Shown here: in pieces, positions 25,665-35,685 of the stretch
Position numbering within the stretch: position 1 is the stretch's first letter
Layout of the letters: every line of letters starts with the position of its first letter
Origin: Bacillota bacterium
GTDB taxonomy: Bacteria > Bacillota > Clostridia > Oscillospirales > Ruminococcaceae
Direction of reading: 5' to 3'
Assembly (NCBI GenBank): GCA_023388515.1
Contig: JAEWGD010000017.1
Coordinates: 1 to 45,576 of the forward strand
DNA: 45,576 nt
The notes under the pieces: model-generated
The model's input: the letters and a program-made list of their open reading frames with translations, nothing else
Told to the model about the DNA's origin: nothing
The model's database searches: none
Position numbers and translations under genes: made by a program

Positions 25665-28600
25665 ATGGTGAATGTCAAGCCTAAGCAGCTCGGGAAAAAT
25701 GTAAGAATGAGTTTTGGAAAAATTAATGAAGTTTTGGAAATGCCAAATCTTATCGAGGTGCAGAAAAATTCCTATAAATGGTTTAGGGAGGAGGGACTAA
25801 AAGAAGTTTTCCGTGATGTTGCGGCGATTACCGATTACAACGGAAATTTAGTCTTGAATTTTGTTGATTATAAAATTGACGATACTCCTAAATATAGTAT
25901 TGCTGAATGTAAAGAACGTGATGTTACTTACGCAGCACCCTTGAGAGTTACTGCTACGTTATGGAACAAGGAAACAGGTGAAGTTAAGGAAAGCGAAATC
26001 TTTATGGGTGACTTTCCTCTTATGACAGATAGTGGAACTTTTGTAATTAACGGTGCAGAGCGTGTAATTGTTTCACAGCTTGTCCGTTCTCCTGGTGTTT
26101 ATTATTCTTCTGAAAAGGATAAAACGGGTAAGGATTTATTTAAGACTACTGTTATTCCAAATAGGGGAGCATGGCTTGAGTATGAAATGGACTCAAATGA
26201 TGTTGTTTACGTTAGAATAGATAAAAACAGGAAGATACCGATAACTACTTTTATTAGGGCGTTAGGTGTTGGTACTGATGAAGAAATATATGAATTGTTT
26301 GGTAATGATGAAAGAATTAACCAAACAATTTTGCTTAAGGATGGAACCAAGAATAATTCTGATGCTTTGATTGATGTTTATAGAAAATTACGTCCAGGTG
26401 AACCACCAACGGTTGAGAGTGCTATTTCACATATAAACAATTTATTTTTTGATGCTAAGAGATATGATTTATCGAGGTTTGGGCGTTATAAATACAATAA
26501 AAAATTGGGTATGGGCTCACGTTTATCTGGACATATTTTGTCAAGACCGATAGTTAACTCGCTAACAGGTGAATTAATGGGAGATGAAGGGGACTTTATA
26601 AGCTACGAAAAGGCTATGGAAATAGAGCGTTCGGGAGTTTATGAAGCTTTTGTTACCGTTGAGACGAAGGAATATTATGTCAATGAGTTGGGCGAAAATC
26701 ACACTCGTATGGTTGAGAAGGAAGTTAAAATAATCGGTAATGGCATGGTTGATATTAATGACTTTATTGATTTTGATGCTTCTGAATATGGGATAAATGA
26801 GAAGGTATCCTTTAAGGTGTTGAAGGATATTCTTGAGAATTCTGCTGATAGCGAAGAAATTGAAGAAAATGTTAAGAAAAGAGCAGATGAGTTAGTTCCT
26901 AAGCATATTGTTCTTGATGATATTTATGCAACTATGAGCTATTTCTTGAATTTATGTTTGGGTGTTGGTCATGTTGATGATATTGACCATTTGGGCAATA
27001 GACGTATACGTTCTGTTGGTGAGCTTTTACAGAATCAGTTTAGGATAGGTTTTGCAAGGATGGAAAGGGTTGTTCGTGAAAGGATGAATATTCAATCACA
27101 GGATATGGACAACGTAACTCCACAGATGCTTGTGAATATACGACCTATTACTGCTTCTATTAAGGAATTTTTTGGCTCATCACCACTATCACAGTTTATG
27201 GATCAGACTAATCCATTGGCAGAGCTTACGCATAAAAGACGTTTGTCTGCGTTAGGTCCTGGAGGATTGTCAAGAGATAGAGCTGGGTTTGAGGTGCGTG
27301 ACGTTCATTATAGCCATTATGGAAGAATGTGTCCTATTGAAACTCCTGAAGGTCCTAATATTGGATTGATTTCTTATCTTGCATCTTATGCGAGAATAAA
27401 TGAATATGGTTTTATTGAAGCACCATATAGACGTGTTGATAAGGAAACTGGAATTATCACTGAAGATGTTGTTTATATGACAGCTGATGTTGAGGATAAC
27501 TATACAATTGCTCAGGCGAATGAGCCTATCACAGAAGATGGAAGATTTGCTAGACCAAGAGTTAATGCACGTTATCTTGATAAAATTCTTGAGTGCGAGC
27601 GTGAACGAGTTGACTTTATGGACGTGTCGCCAAAGATGGTTCTTTCTGTTGCGACATCAATGATTCCTTTCCTTGAGAATGATGACGCTAATAGAGCGTT
27701 GATGGGTTCTAATATGCAAAGGCAGGCTGTACCATTGCTTAAAACTGACAGTCCTATTGTTGGGACGGGTATGGAATATAAGGCTGCGGTTGACTCTGGT
27801 GTATGTATAATTGCTCTGGAAGATGGGTTTGTAAGTAGCGTTTCAGCTGATGAGATAGTTGTTAAGAATGAAGAAAATGTTGACCATAGATATAAGCTAA
27901 CGAAGTTTAAACGCTCAAATCAGGGTACTTGTGTAAACCAAAGACCTATTATTGAAGTTGGCGAAAAAATCACTGCAGGACAGGTGCTTGCAGATGGTCC
28001 TGCGACTTCAAATGGAGAGATTGCAATTGGAAAGAATGCGTTAATTGGCTTTATGACTTGGGAAGGTTATAACTATGAGGACGCTATATTGCTTAATGAA
28101 AAGCTTGTTAGAGATGACGTATTTACGTCTGTTCATATTGAGGAATATGAAATTGAATGTCGTGATACAAAGCTTGGGCCAGAGGAAATAACAAGGGATA
28201 TACCAAACGTTGGTGAGGATTCGATGAAGGATCTTGATGAGAGTGGTATTATTCGTGTTGGTGCTGAGGTTCATTCGGGTGATATACTTGTTGGTAAGGT
28301 TACTCCTAAGGGAGAAACTGAGCTTACTGCTGAAGAGCGTTTGTTAAGGGCAATTTTTGGTGAGAAGGCTAGGGAAGTAAGGGATAATTCACTTAAAGTT
28401 CCTCATGGTGAATCTGGAGTTATTGTTGACGTTAAGGTATTTACAAGGGATAATTGTGATGAGCTTAGTCCTGGTGTGAATATGCTTGTACGTTGTTATA
28501 TTGCAAAGAAAAGAAAGATTTCAGTTGGAGATAAGATGGCTGGTCGACATGGTAATAAGGGTGTTGTTTCTAGGATTTTACCAGAAGAAGATATGCCGTT

Positions 28601-29441
28601 TTTACCTGATGGAACACCACTTGACATAGTGCTTAATCCGTTGGGTGTACCTTCTCGTATGAATATTGGGCAGGTGTTTGAGGTGCATTTAGGTATGGCA
28701 GCAAAGGCACTTGGTTGGAAGATTATGACTCCAGTATTTGATGGGGCACAAGAGGAAGATATTCGTGATTGCTTTAGAGCTGCTGGGATGGAAGAGGACG
28801 GTAAAACGGTTCTTTATGATGGCAGAACGGGTGAAAAGTTTGATAATCGTGTTACTGTTGGATATATGTACTACTTGAAGTTACATCATCTTGTTGATGA
28901 TAAAATTCATGCTCGTTCAGTTGGACCATACTCACTTGTTACTCAACAACCACTTGGTGGTAAGGCACAGTTTGGTGGACAGAGATTTGGAGAGATGGAA
29001 GTTTGGGCGTTGGAGGCATATGGTGCTGCTTATACCTTACAGGAAATTCTTACAGTTAAGTCTGATGATACTGTTGGGCGTGTAAACACCTATGAGGCGA
29101 TAGTTAAGGGACAGAACGTACCGAAGCCTGGTATTCCTGAATCATTTAAGGTTCTTATTAAAGAATTGCAGTCACTTGCTCTTGATGTTAGGGTGCTTGA
29201 CGTTGATGATAATGAGATTGACTTAAGGCAGAATTTTGATGAGGACGATAATATAATTCCACCTCCTGTTCAAATAGATGAAGAAGCTGAAATTGATGCT
29301 GATATATCATTTGATACTACTGATATTGAGGATGATGGCTTTATTATTGAGGACAGGGATGATGAATTAGAGGATTTGGACGGTGAAGCTGAGGTTGATA
29401 CAGTCTTTAGTTTTGATGAAGATGAGGACGGTCAAATCTAA
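25665..29441 (+). CDS. rpoB: RNA polymerase beta subunit
   Basis: The 1258-residue beta subunit of RNA polymerase. The rifampicin-binding region near 500-545 reads GSSPLSQFMDQTNPL then THKRRLSALGPGGL, with the usual drug-contact residues, so no resistance substitution is apparent there. The core GEKAREVRD and the C-terminal GGKAQFGGQRFGEMEVWAL segment are intact. The final ~75 residues form a strongly acidic tail, longer than in Bacillus. AAAGGAGG precedes the ATG. rpoC follows after 106 bases. Unusually, rplJ/rplL are not upstream: the neighbour is the unrelated yifB-rodA group on the opposite strand. Confidence 0.99.
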   Translation: MVNVKPKQLGKNVRMSFGKINEVLEMPNLIEVQKNSYKWFREEGLKEVFRDVAAITDYNGNLVLNFVDYKIDDTPKYSIAECKERDVTYAAPLRVTATLWNKETGEVKESEIFMGDFPLMTDSGTFVINGAERVIVSQLVRSPGVYYSSEKDKTGKDLFKTTVIPNRGAWLEYEMDSNDVVYVRIDKNRKIPITTFIRALGVGTDEEIYELFGNDERINQTILLKDGTKNNSDALIDVYRKLRPGEPPTVESAISHINNLFFDAKRYDLSRFGRYKYNKKLGMGSRLSGHILSRPIVNSLTGELMGDEGDFISYEKAMEIERSGVYEAFVTVETKEYYVNELGENHTRMVEKEVKIIGNGMVDINDFIDFDASEYGINEKVSFKVLKDILENSADSEEIEENVKKRADELVPKHIVLDDIYATMSYFLNLCLGVGHVDDIDHLGNRRIRSVGELLQNQFRIGFARMERVVRERMNIQSQDMDNVTPQMLVNIRPITASIKEFFGSSPLSQFMDQTNPLAELTHKRRLSALGPGGLSRDRAGFEVRDVHYSHYGRMCPIETPEGPNIGLISYLASYARINEYGFIEAPYRRVDKETGIITEDVVYMTADVEDNYTIAQANEPITEDGRFARPRVNARYLDKILECERERVDFMDVSPKMVLSVATSMIPFLENDDANRALMGSNMQRQAVPLLKTDSPIVGTGMEYKAAVDSGVCIIALEDGFVSSVSADEIVVKNEENVDHRYKLTKFKRSNQGTCVNQRPIIEVGEKITAGQVLADGPATSNGEIAIGKNALIGFMTWEGYNYEDAILLNEKLVRDDVFTSVHIEEYEIECRDTKLGPEEITRDIPNVGEDSMKDLDESGIIRVGAEVHSGDILVGKVTPKGETELTAEERLLRAIFGEKAREVRDNSLKVPHGESGVIVDVKVFTRDNCDELSPGVNMLVRCYIAKKRKISVGDKMAGRHGNKGVVSRILPEEDMPFLPDGTPLDIVLNPLGVPSRMNIGQVFEVHLGMAAKALGWKIMTPVFDGAQEEDIRDCFRAAGMEEDGKTVLYDGRTGEKFDNRVTVGYMYYLKLHHLVDDKIHARSVGPYSLVTQQPLGGKAQFGGQRFGEMEVWALEAYGAAYTLQEILTVKSDDTVGRVNTYEAIVKGQNVPKPGIPESFKVLIKELQSLALDVRVLDVDDNEIDLRQNFDEDDNIIPPPVQIDEEAEIDADISFDTTDIEDDGFIIEDRDDELEDLDGEAEVDTVFSFDEDEDGQI

Positions 29442-29500
29442 AATCTTGCGATATTAGGCTGTAAGTTTTGCAAGATAGAACTATTTTACAGAGTATAGGT

Positions 29501-29523
29501 GAGCAGAAATTTGGTTTCTGCTC
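29501..29523 (+). other. Hairpin between rpoB and rpoC
   Basis: GAGCAGAAA pairs perfectly with TTTCTGCTC across a 5-base loop, just ahead of the rpoC ribosome binding site. No T run follows, so it is not a normal terminator. It may be a processing site or tune rpoC expression. Confidence 0.6.
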
Positions 29524-29547
29524 TGATATAAATGAGGAGGTTATACT

Positions 29548-32500
29548 TTGGAGTTTAATGAATTTAAATCCATAGAAATAGGCTTAGCTTCACCTGAAAA
29601 AGTTAGGGATTGGTCTTATGGTGCAGTAGAAAGACCTGAAACAATAAATTATCGAACTCAAAAGCCTGAACGTGAAGGACTTTTCTGTGAAAAGATTTTT
29701 GGACCATCGAAAGACTGGGAATGTCATTGCGGGAAGTTTAAGAAGATACGTTTTAAAGGTAAAGTATGTGACCGTTGTGGAGTTGAGGTAACTCGTGCAA
29801 AGGTAAGACGAGAGAGAATTGGGCATATTGAACTTGCTGCACCTGTATCACATATTTGGTATTTCAAGGGAACACCATCAAGAATAGGACAGGTACTTGA
29901 AATATCACAAAAGCGATTGGAAGAAATTCTATATTTCACTAAATATATCGTAATTGATCCAGGAAATACAGATGAAGATCTATCAAAGAAACAGTTGCTG
30001 AGCGAGAAAGAATATCTTGAGGCGTATGAGAAATTTGGTGATGAGTTTATTGCAGAAATGGGTGCTGAGGCAATAAAAGAATTACTTGCAGAATGTTCTC
30101 CTAAGAGATATGAAACCTTTATGTTAACTCATTCATCATTGTTTGCTAAAGCAATTGGCATAGAGCAATCTGAGTTAGAGAAATGGTTGAGGTATAGAAA
30201 ATATAAGGTTACTGTTTGTGAGAATAAGTCTAAAGAGGACGAAGAAGGCGTAGTTACTTATGCGTTGCATTATAATGATAATAGTCCTGTTAATGTTGGA
30301 GATTTTATTACAAGGGCTCAATATAAGGAAATAAATGACGCATCACAGGTTAAGGATTGTAAGTTTGAAGCTATAACTGGTTCTGACTATATTAAAGATA
30401 TATTTATTGAAAAATACGAAAGTATTGATGATAAAAGTAAATTTGAAGAAATTGACCCTATGAAATGGTGTGACACATCATGTGAAGCTGGGAATTTAAA
30501 TAATCTTAGGATGTTGTCTGATGAGTTAAAGGAAGAACTGAAAGTAGTAACTTCTGCACAGAAGAAAATAAAATTACTGAAAAGGCTTGAGATTATCGAG
30601 GCATTCAGACACTCCAGCAATAAGCCAGAGTGGATGGTTTTAGACGTTGTACCAGTAATTCCGCCTGAACTAAGACCGATGGTTATGCTTGATGGTGGAC
30701 GTTATGCTACATCTGACTTGAATGATTTGTATCGTCGAGTTATTAACAGAAATAATCGCTTGAAGAGAATGTTGAGCCTTGAAGCACCTGATATTATTAT
30801 TAGAAATGAAAAGCGTATGCTTCAAGAGGCTGTTGATGCTTTGATTGACAACGGAAGACATGGCAGACCTGTTACAGGTCCAAATAATAGACCGTTGAAG
30901 TCACTTTCTGATATGCTTAAGGGTAAGCAAGGTCGTTTCAGACAGAACTTGCTTGGTAAGCGTGTTGACTATTCAGGTCGTTCAGTTATCGTTGTTGGCC
31001 CAGAATTAAAGATGTATCAGTGTGGGTTGCCAAAGGAAATGGCATTGGAATTGTTTAAGCCTTTTGTGTTAAAAAGGTTGGTTGATACAAAGGTTATTGC
31101 TAATATAAAGAGTGCTAGAAAGATGGTTGATAGGGCAAGTACGGAGGTTTGGGATGCTCTTGAAAATGTAATTAAGGACCACCCAGTTATGCTTAACCGT
31201 GCTCCTACACTTCATAGACTTGGTATTCAAGCGTTTGAACCTGTTCTTGTTGAGGGTAGAGCGTTGAAGTTACATCCACTTGTTTGTACAGCGTTTAATG
31301 CTGACTTTGACGGCGACCAGATGGCTGTGCATTTACCACTATCTGCTGAGGCACAGGCTGAGGCAAGATTTTTGATGCTTGCTGCAAACAACCTGTTGAA
31401 GCCATCAGATGGACGTCCAGTTGCCGTGCCTACACAGGATATGGTACTTGGTGCTTATTACTTAACAATGCAAAAAGAGGGAGAAATCGGCGAAGGTAAG
31501 GTGTTCAGGGATGTAAATGAAGCATTGATGGCATACCATGAAAAAGACGTTTCTCTACACGCTGCAGTAAAAGTAAGGGTTACTAAGGATATTGGAGGCA
31601 GAAAGGTTTCTAATATTATTAACTGTACTGTTGGGCGATTGATATTTAATGAAAATATACCACAAAATCTTGGTTATGTTGATAGAACTAATTCAGATAG
31701 GCAGTTCGATTTGGAAATAGAATTTCTGGTTGGAAGAAAACAGCTTTCGGATATTATTGAACGTTGTATAAGAATTCATGGAACTACTACAACTTCGGAA
31801 GTACTTGATAAAATAAAGTCAGTAGGGTTTAAGTTCTCAACTCAAGCAGCGGTTACAGTTGCAGTTAGCGATGCTGTAATACCACCTGAGAAATCGGGAA
31901 TACTTTCAAAGGCTGATGCAGATGTTATAGAGATTGAAGATCAGTACGAAAATGGTTATATTTCTTCAAATGAAAAGTCCAAAAAGATTATTCAAATTTG
32001 GAATGATGCAACGGATGATGTAACAGTAGCACTTAAAAAGGGACTTGACAAATATAATCCTATTTTCATGATGGCTGATTCGGGTGCTAGAGGTAGTATT
32101 AACCAGATTAGACAGCTTGCAGGTATGCGTGGACTTATCGCAAATACTTCTGGTACAACAATTGAGATGCCTATTCGTTCAAACTATCGTGAGGGATTGA
32201 ATATTTTGGAATACTTTATTTCTTCTCGTGGAGCTAGAAAAGGTCTTGCTGATACAGCACTTAGAACTGCTGACTCAGGATATCTTACAAGACGTTTGGT
32301 TGACGTTTCACAGGACGTTATTATTCGTGAGAATGATTGTTTGGCTGAGGAAGGTATTGAGGTTTACGCAATTAAGAATGGTAATGAGATAATAGAACCG
32401 TTGGAAGAACGTTTGATGGGACGTTATCTTGTTGAAGATTTGCGTGATGAAAAGACAGGCGAGTTAGTTATTCCTAAATCAAGAATGATGTCCGAAAGCG

Positions 32501-33528
32501 ATGCTAAGAAAATCGTGAATATGGGTGTCGAGAATATAAAAATTCGTTCAGTATTGCATTGTAAATCAAAGACTGGAGTTTGTTCTAAATGTTACGGTGC
32601 TAACCTTGCTAATGGAAATCTAGTTGCAGTTGGTGAAGCGGTTGGTATTATTGCTGCTCAATCAATTGGTGAACCTGGTACACAGCTTACAATGAGAACT
32701 TTCCATACGGGTGGTATTGCTTCTGCTGAGGATATTACTCAAGGTCTACCTCGTGTTGAGGAATTGTTTGAGGGCAGACATCCTAAGAGTGCTGCAATTA
32801 TTGCAAGGATTGACGGACGAGTTCGCATTGAGGAGATTAAAACAACAAGAAATGTAATAGTTGTTGATGAGGAAACGGCTGTTGAAGAAAGCTATATGGT
32901 TCCATATAACTTCAAGATTAAGGTAAAAGATGGCGAAGTTATAAAGAAGGGTACGAAGATTACAGAGGGTAATGTGTATCCAGCTGATATACTTGGAGTA
33001 TTGGGAACACAGGCTGTTCAAAACTATATTATACATGAGGTACAAAAGGTTTATCGCTTACAGGGTGTTGATATTAATGATAAGCATATTGAAGTAATTG
33101 TACGTCAGATGTTAAGAAAAGTTAAGGTTGAGGATGCAGGAAGTAGCTTCTTACTTCCTGGAGCAATGGTGGATAACAAGGAAATTGATGAGATTAACAA
33201 GGATATCCAGATTGAGATAGATAATGGCGACTTAGACGCAGCACTTATTACTATCGCACCTGTTTTACAGGGTATTACTAAGGCTTCATCAAGTTCGGAC
33301 AGCTTCTTGTCAGCGGCTTCATTCCAAGAAACCACAAAGGCATTGACTGATGCTGCAATTCGTGGTAAGAGGGATAATTTGCTAGGATTGAAGGAGAACG
33401 TAATTATTGGTAAGCTAATACCAGCAGGCACAGGTATAGAGGCTTACAATAGCGTTGAAATTGTGAAGAATGAGAGTTTGGCTGAACATTCAAACAGTAC
33501 ACCTAATGTTGTAGTATCGACTATATAA
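29548..33528 (+). CDS. rpoC: RNA polymerase beta' subunit
   Basis: The 1326-residue beta' subunit. The N-terminal zinc site is CHCGKF...CDRCG (cysteines 59, 61, 74, 77). The catalytic magnesium loop is NADFDGDQMA. The trigger-loop region contains GARGSINQIRQLAGMRGL, and the second zinc site includes CKSKTGVCSKCYG. The start is TTG with GAGGAGG seven bases upstream. The protein is about 125 residues longer than the Bacillus subunit. The excess is an insertion at about 180-315, between MGAEAIKELL and the conserved stretch leading to KRLEIIEAFR. The insert is charged, without known motifs. A strong terminator follows. Confidence 0.99.
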   Translation: MEFNEFKSIEIGLASPEKVRDWSYGAVERPETINYRTQKPEREGLFCEKIFGPSKDWECHCGKFKKIRFKGKVCDRCGVEVTRAKVRRERIGHIELAAPVSHIWYFKGTPSRIGQVLEISQKRLEEILYFTKYIVIDPGNTDEDLSKKQLLSEKEYLEAYEKFGDEFIAEMGAEAIKELLAECSPKRYETFMLTHSSLFAKAIGIEQSELEKWLRYRKYKVTVCENKSKEDEEGVVTYALHYNDNSPVNVGDFITRAQYKEINDASQVKDCKFEAITGSDYIKDIFIEKYESIDDKSKFEEIDPMKWCDTSCEAGNLNNLRMLSDELKEELKVVTSAQKKIKLLKRLEIIEAFRHSSNKPEWMVLDVVPVIPPELRPMVMLDGGRYATSDLNDLYRRVINRNNRLKRMLSLEAPDIIIRNEKRMLQEAVDALIDNGRHGRPVTGPNNRPLKSLSDMLKGKQGRFRQNLLGKRVDYSGRSVIVVGPELKMYQCGLPKEMALELFKPFVLKRLVDTKVIANIKSARKMVDRASTEVWDALENVIKDHPVMLNRAPTLHRLGIQAFEPVLVEGRALKLHPLVCTAFNADFDGDQMAVHLPLSAEAQAEARFLMLAANNLLKPSDGRPVAVPTQDMVLGAYYLTMQKEGEIGEGKVFRDVNEALMAYHEKDVSLHAAVKVRVTKDIGGRKVSNIINCTVGRLIFNENIPQNLGYVDRTNSDRQFDLEIEFLVGRKQLSDIIERCIRIHGTTTTSEVLDKIKSVGFKFSTQAAVTVAVSDAVIPPEKSGILSKADADVIEIEDQYENGYISSNEKSKKIIQIWNDATDDVTVALKKGLDKYNPIFMMADSGARGSINQIRQLAGMRGLIANTSGTTIEMPIRSNYREGLNILEYFISSRGARKGLADTALRTADSGYLTRRLVDVSQDVIIRENDCLAEEGIEVYAIKNGNEIIEPLEERLMGRYLVEDLRDEKTGELVIPKSRMMSESDAKKIVNMGVENIKIRSVLHCKSKTGVCSKCYGANLANGNLVAVGEAVGIIAAQSIGEPGTQLTMRTFHTGGIASAEDITQGLPRVEELFEGRHPKSAAIIARIDGRVRIEEIKTTRNVIVVDEETAVEESYMVPYNFKIKVKDGEVIKKGTKITEGNVYPADILGVLGTQAVQNYIIHEVQKVYRLQGVDINDKHIEVIVRQMLRKVKVEDAGSSFLLPGAMVDNKEIDEINKDIQIEIDNGDLDAALITIAPVLQGITKASSSSDSFLSAASFQETTKALTDAAIRGKRDNLLGLKENVIIGKLIPAGTGIEAYNSVEIVKNESLAEHSNSTPNVVVSTI

Positions 33529-33534
33529 AAAATA

Positions 33535-33562
33535 AAAAGAGGAGCATTTGCTCCTCTTTTTT
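33535..33562 (+). terminator. Intrinsic terminator of rpoBC
   Basis: GAGGAGC (33539-33545) and GCTCCTC (33550-33556) form a perfect stem with ATTT loop, followed by TTTTTT. A-rich flanks make it usable in both directions. Confidence 0.9.
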
Positions 33563-33574
33563 AATTTAAGAATA

Positions 33575-33612
33575 TCCCTATGGAAACCTATTATAATGAG
33601 TTTCCATAGGGA
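33575..33612. repeat. Perfect inverted repeat between rpoC and htpG
   Basis: CCCTATGGAAAC (33576-33587) pairs with GTTTCCATAGGG (33600-33611), with one more pair outside. There is no T run on either side. It may serve as a 3' end structure for the converging htpG transcript. Confidence 0.65.
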
Positions 33613-33671
33613 ATTATTCACTCTGGTGGAGATTGGGGGAGAGCCCCATTATAAATCCAACGGAGATATTA

Positions 33672-35552
33672 TTATAACATTAGCTCACAGATTTTATTTG
33701 AGAAATCAACAGGGTCGTCGATTGGAATCCCCTCAATTAGCAAGGCTTGATTATATAAAACATCGCTATACATAGCAAGTTTGTCCTTATCAGTTTCATA
33801 TAAATTCTTTAGCTTTTCAAAGATTGCATGGTCAGGGTTAATTTCAAGAACCTTATCAGCCTTTACCTTTTGGTCGGTAGGCATAGCGTTCAGCACCTTT
33901 TCCATCTCAAGAGAAAGCTCACCATCACTAGTCAAGCAAACTGGATGTGACTTCAAACGCTGTGACAAACGCACTGCCTTAATTTTTTCGCCAAGCTTGT
34001 CCTGTATAAACTCAAACATATCCTTATTTTCCTCAGACTTAGCCTTAATTTCCTCCTTTTCCTCAGGAGTATCAATATCAAGGTCGCCAGCTGAAACGGA
34101 TTTAAACTGCTTTTCATTATAACTCATAAGCATTTTAACAGCAAACTCATCAACATTTTCAGTTAAGTATAATATCTCATAACCCTTATCTTTTACCATT
34201 TCAGTTTGTGGAAGATGGTCGATACGAGCAATGCTTTCCCCAGTTGCATAGTAAATATATTTCTGTTCCTCAGTCATTCTCGACACATATTCATCAAGAG
34301 TAACAAGCCTGTTTTCCTTTGAAGAATGGAACATTAGCAAATCCTTGAGGTTGTCCTTATTTGCACCATATTCATTATATATACCAAATTTAATCTGCAA
34401 ACCAAATGCCTTATAGAACTCATCATACTTTTCACGTTCATTTTTAAGAAGTCTGGTTAACTCGTTTTTAATAGTCTTTTCAAGGTTTTTAGCAATGATT
34501 TTAAGCTGTCTATCATGTTGCAACATCTCTCTAGAAATATTCAACGATAAATCCTCTGAATCAACAAGCCCCTTAACAAAGCTAAAATGGTCGGGTAGCA
34601 AATCAGCACATTTATCCATAATCAACACGCCATTAGAATAAAGCTGCAAGCCCTTTTCATATTCCTTTGTATAAAAATCATAAGGAGTTTTACTAGGGAT
34701 ATAAAGTAATGCGTTGTAGGTAGCATTACCTTCAGCTTTTATATGCATATGAAGTAATGGGTTAGTATAATCAAAGAACTTTTCCTTATAAAATGTATTA
34801 TAATCCTCATCAGTCAACTCACTTTTATTCTTACGCCATATTGGAATCATACTGTTGAGCGTGGCAGTTTCTGTATAATCTTCACATTCATTTTCAGTAC
34901 CCTCTTTAAGACGGCTTTTCTGCATATCCATCTTAATTGGGAAGCGAATATAATCAGAGTATTTCTTAACAATGCTTTGAACACGATATTGCTCAAGATA
35001 TTCGCTGTATTTTTCATCATCAGTATCATCTTTAAGTTCAAGAATTATTTCTGTACCAATGCTATCCTTTTCACATTCCTTTATTGTATAGCTTTCAACG
35101 CCCTCCGACTGCCATTCATAAGCTATATCCGAACCATAGGCTTTAGTTCTTACTGTAACTTGTTTTGCAACCATAAATGCAGAATAAAAACCTACACCAA
35201 ACTGCCCGATTATATTCACATCGTCTTCTAAATTGTTTTCAGCCTTAAAAGAAAGAGAACCACTATTAGCAATCATACCAAGATTATTTTCAAGGTCTTC
35301 ACTAGTCATACCGATACCATTATCAGCTATTATAAGCTTGCGTGTGTCCTTGTCAAGCGATATTGTTATAGCAAAATCATCCCTTTTTAGGCCAACCTTA
35401 TCATCAGTAAGCGATTTAAAATATAGCTTATCTATCGCATCACTTGCATTTGAAATTATCTCTCTTATAAAAATTTCCTTATGGGTATAAATCGAGTTAA
35501 TCATCATTTCAAGTAAGCGTTTGGATTCAGCTTTAAATTGTTTTGTTTCCAT
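33672..35552 (-). CDS. htpG: Molecular chaperone HtpG (Hsp90)
   Basis: The 626-residue bacterial Hsp90, a homodimeric ATP-driven chaperone in the cytoplasm. The N-terminal ATP-binding domain has SNASDAIDKL (about 34-43), ADNGIGMT (about 79-86) and GQFGVGFYSAFM (about 115-126). The middle domain contains NISREMLQ, carrying the catalytic-loop arginine, and the C-terminal dimerisation domain is complete. Length is standard. The gene has its own promoter with a perfect CIRCE operator, so HrcA repression and heat induction are expected. In Bacillus subtilis htpG is not HrcA-controlled, so this regulation differs. Confidence 0.98.
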   Translation of the reverse strand: METKQFKAESKRLLEMMINSIYTHKEIFIREIISNASDAIDKLYFKSLTDDKVGLKRDDFAITISLDKDTRKLIIADNGIGMTSEDLENNLGMIANSGSLSFKAENNLEDDVNIIGQFGVGFYSAFMVAKQVTVRTKAYGSDIAYEWQSEGVESYTIKECEKDSIGTEIILELKDDTDDEKYSEYLEQYRVQSIVKKYSDYIRFPIKMDMQKSRLKEGTENECEDYTETATLNSMIPIWRKNKSELTDEDYNTFYKEKFFDYTNPLLHMHIKAEGNATYNALLYIPSKTPYDFYTKEYEKGLQLYSNGVLIMDKCADLLPDHFSFVKGLVDSEDLSLNISREMLQHDRQLKIIAKNLEKTIKNELTRLLKNEREKYDEFYKAFGLQIKFGIYNEYGANKDNLKDLLMFHSSKENRLVTLDEYVSRMTEEQKYIYYATGESIARIDHLPQTEMVKDKGYEILYLTENVDEFAVKMLMSYNEKQFKSVSAGDLDIDTPEEKEEIKAKSEENKDMFEFIQDKLGEKIKAVRLSQRLKSHPVCLTSDGELSLEMEKVLNAMPTDQKVKADKVLEINPDHAIFEKLKNLYETDKDKLAMYSDVLYNQALLIEGIPIDDPVDFSNKICELML

Positions 35553-35579
35553 ATAAAACAGTCACTCCGTTCATAAATT

Positions 35580-35606
35580 TTAGCACTCTAAGTTTTAGAG
35601 TGCTAA
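35580..35606 (-). promoter_or_regulatory. CIRCE operator (HrcA site) of htpG
   Basis: TTAGCACTC-N9-GAGTGCTAA, a perfect match to the CIRCE consensus. It lies just downstream of the htpG -10 box, over the expected transcription start. Confidence 0.95.
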
Positions 35607-35610
35607 ATAT

Positions 35611-35639
35611 AGTATAACGTGAAACCGTATAAAAATCAA
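35611..35639 (-). promoter_or_regulatory. htpG promoter
   Basis: On the minus strand TTGATT (35634-35639), 17 bases, TATACT (35611-35616), immediately upstream of the CIRCE site. Confidence 0.75.
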
Positions 35640-35685
35640 GTGTATTCACAAATTATATAATATTTATTTACACTTTGTTTACAAA

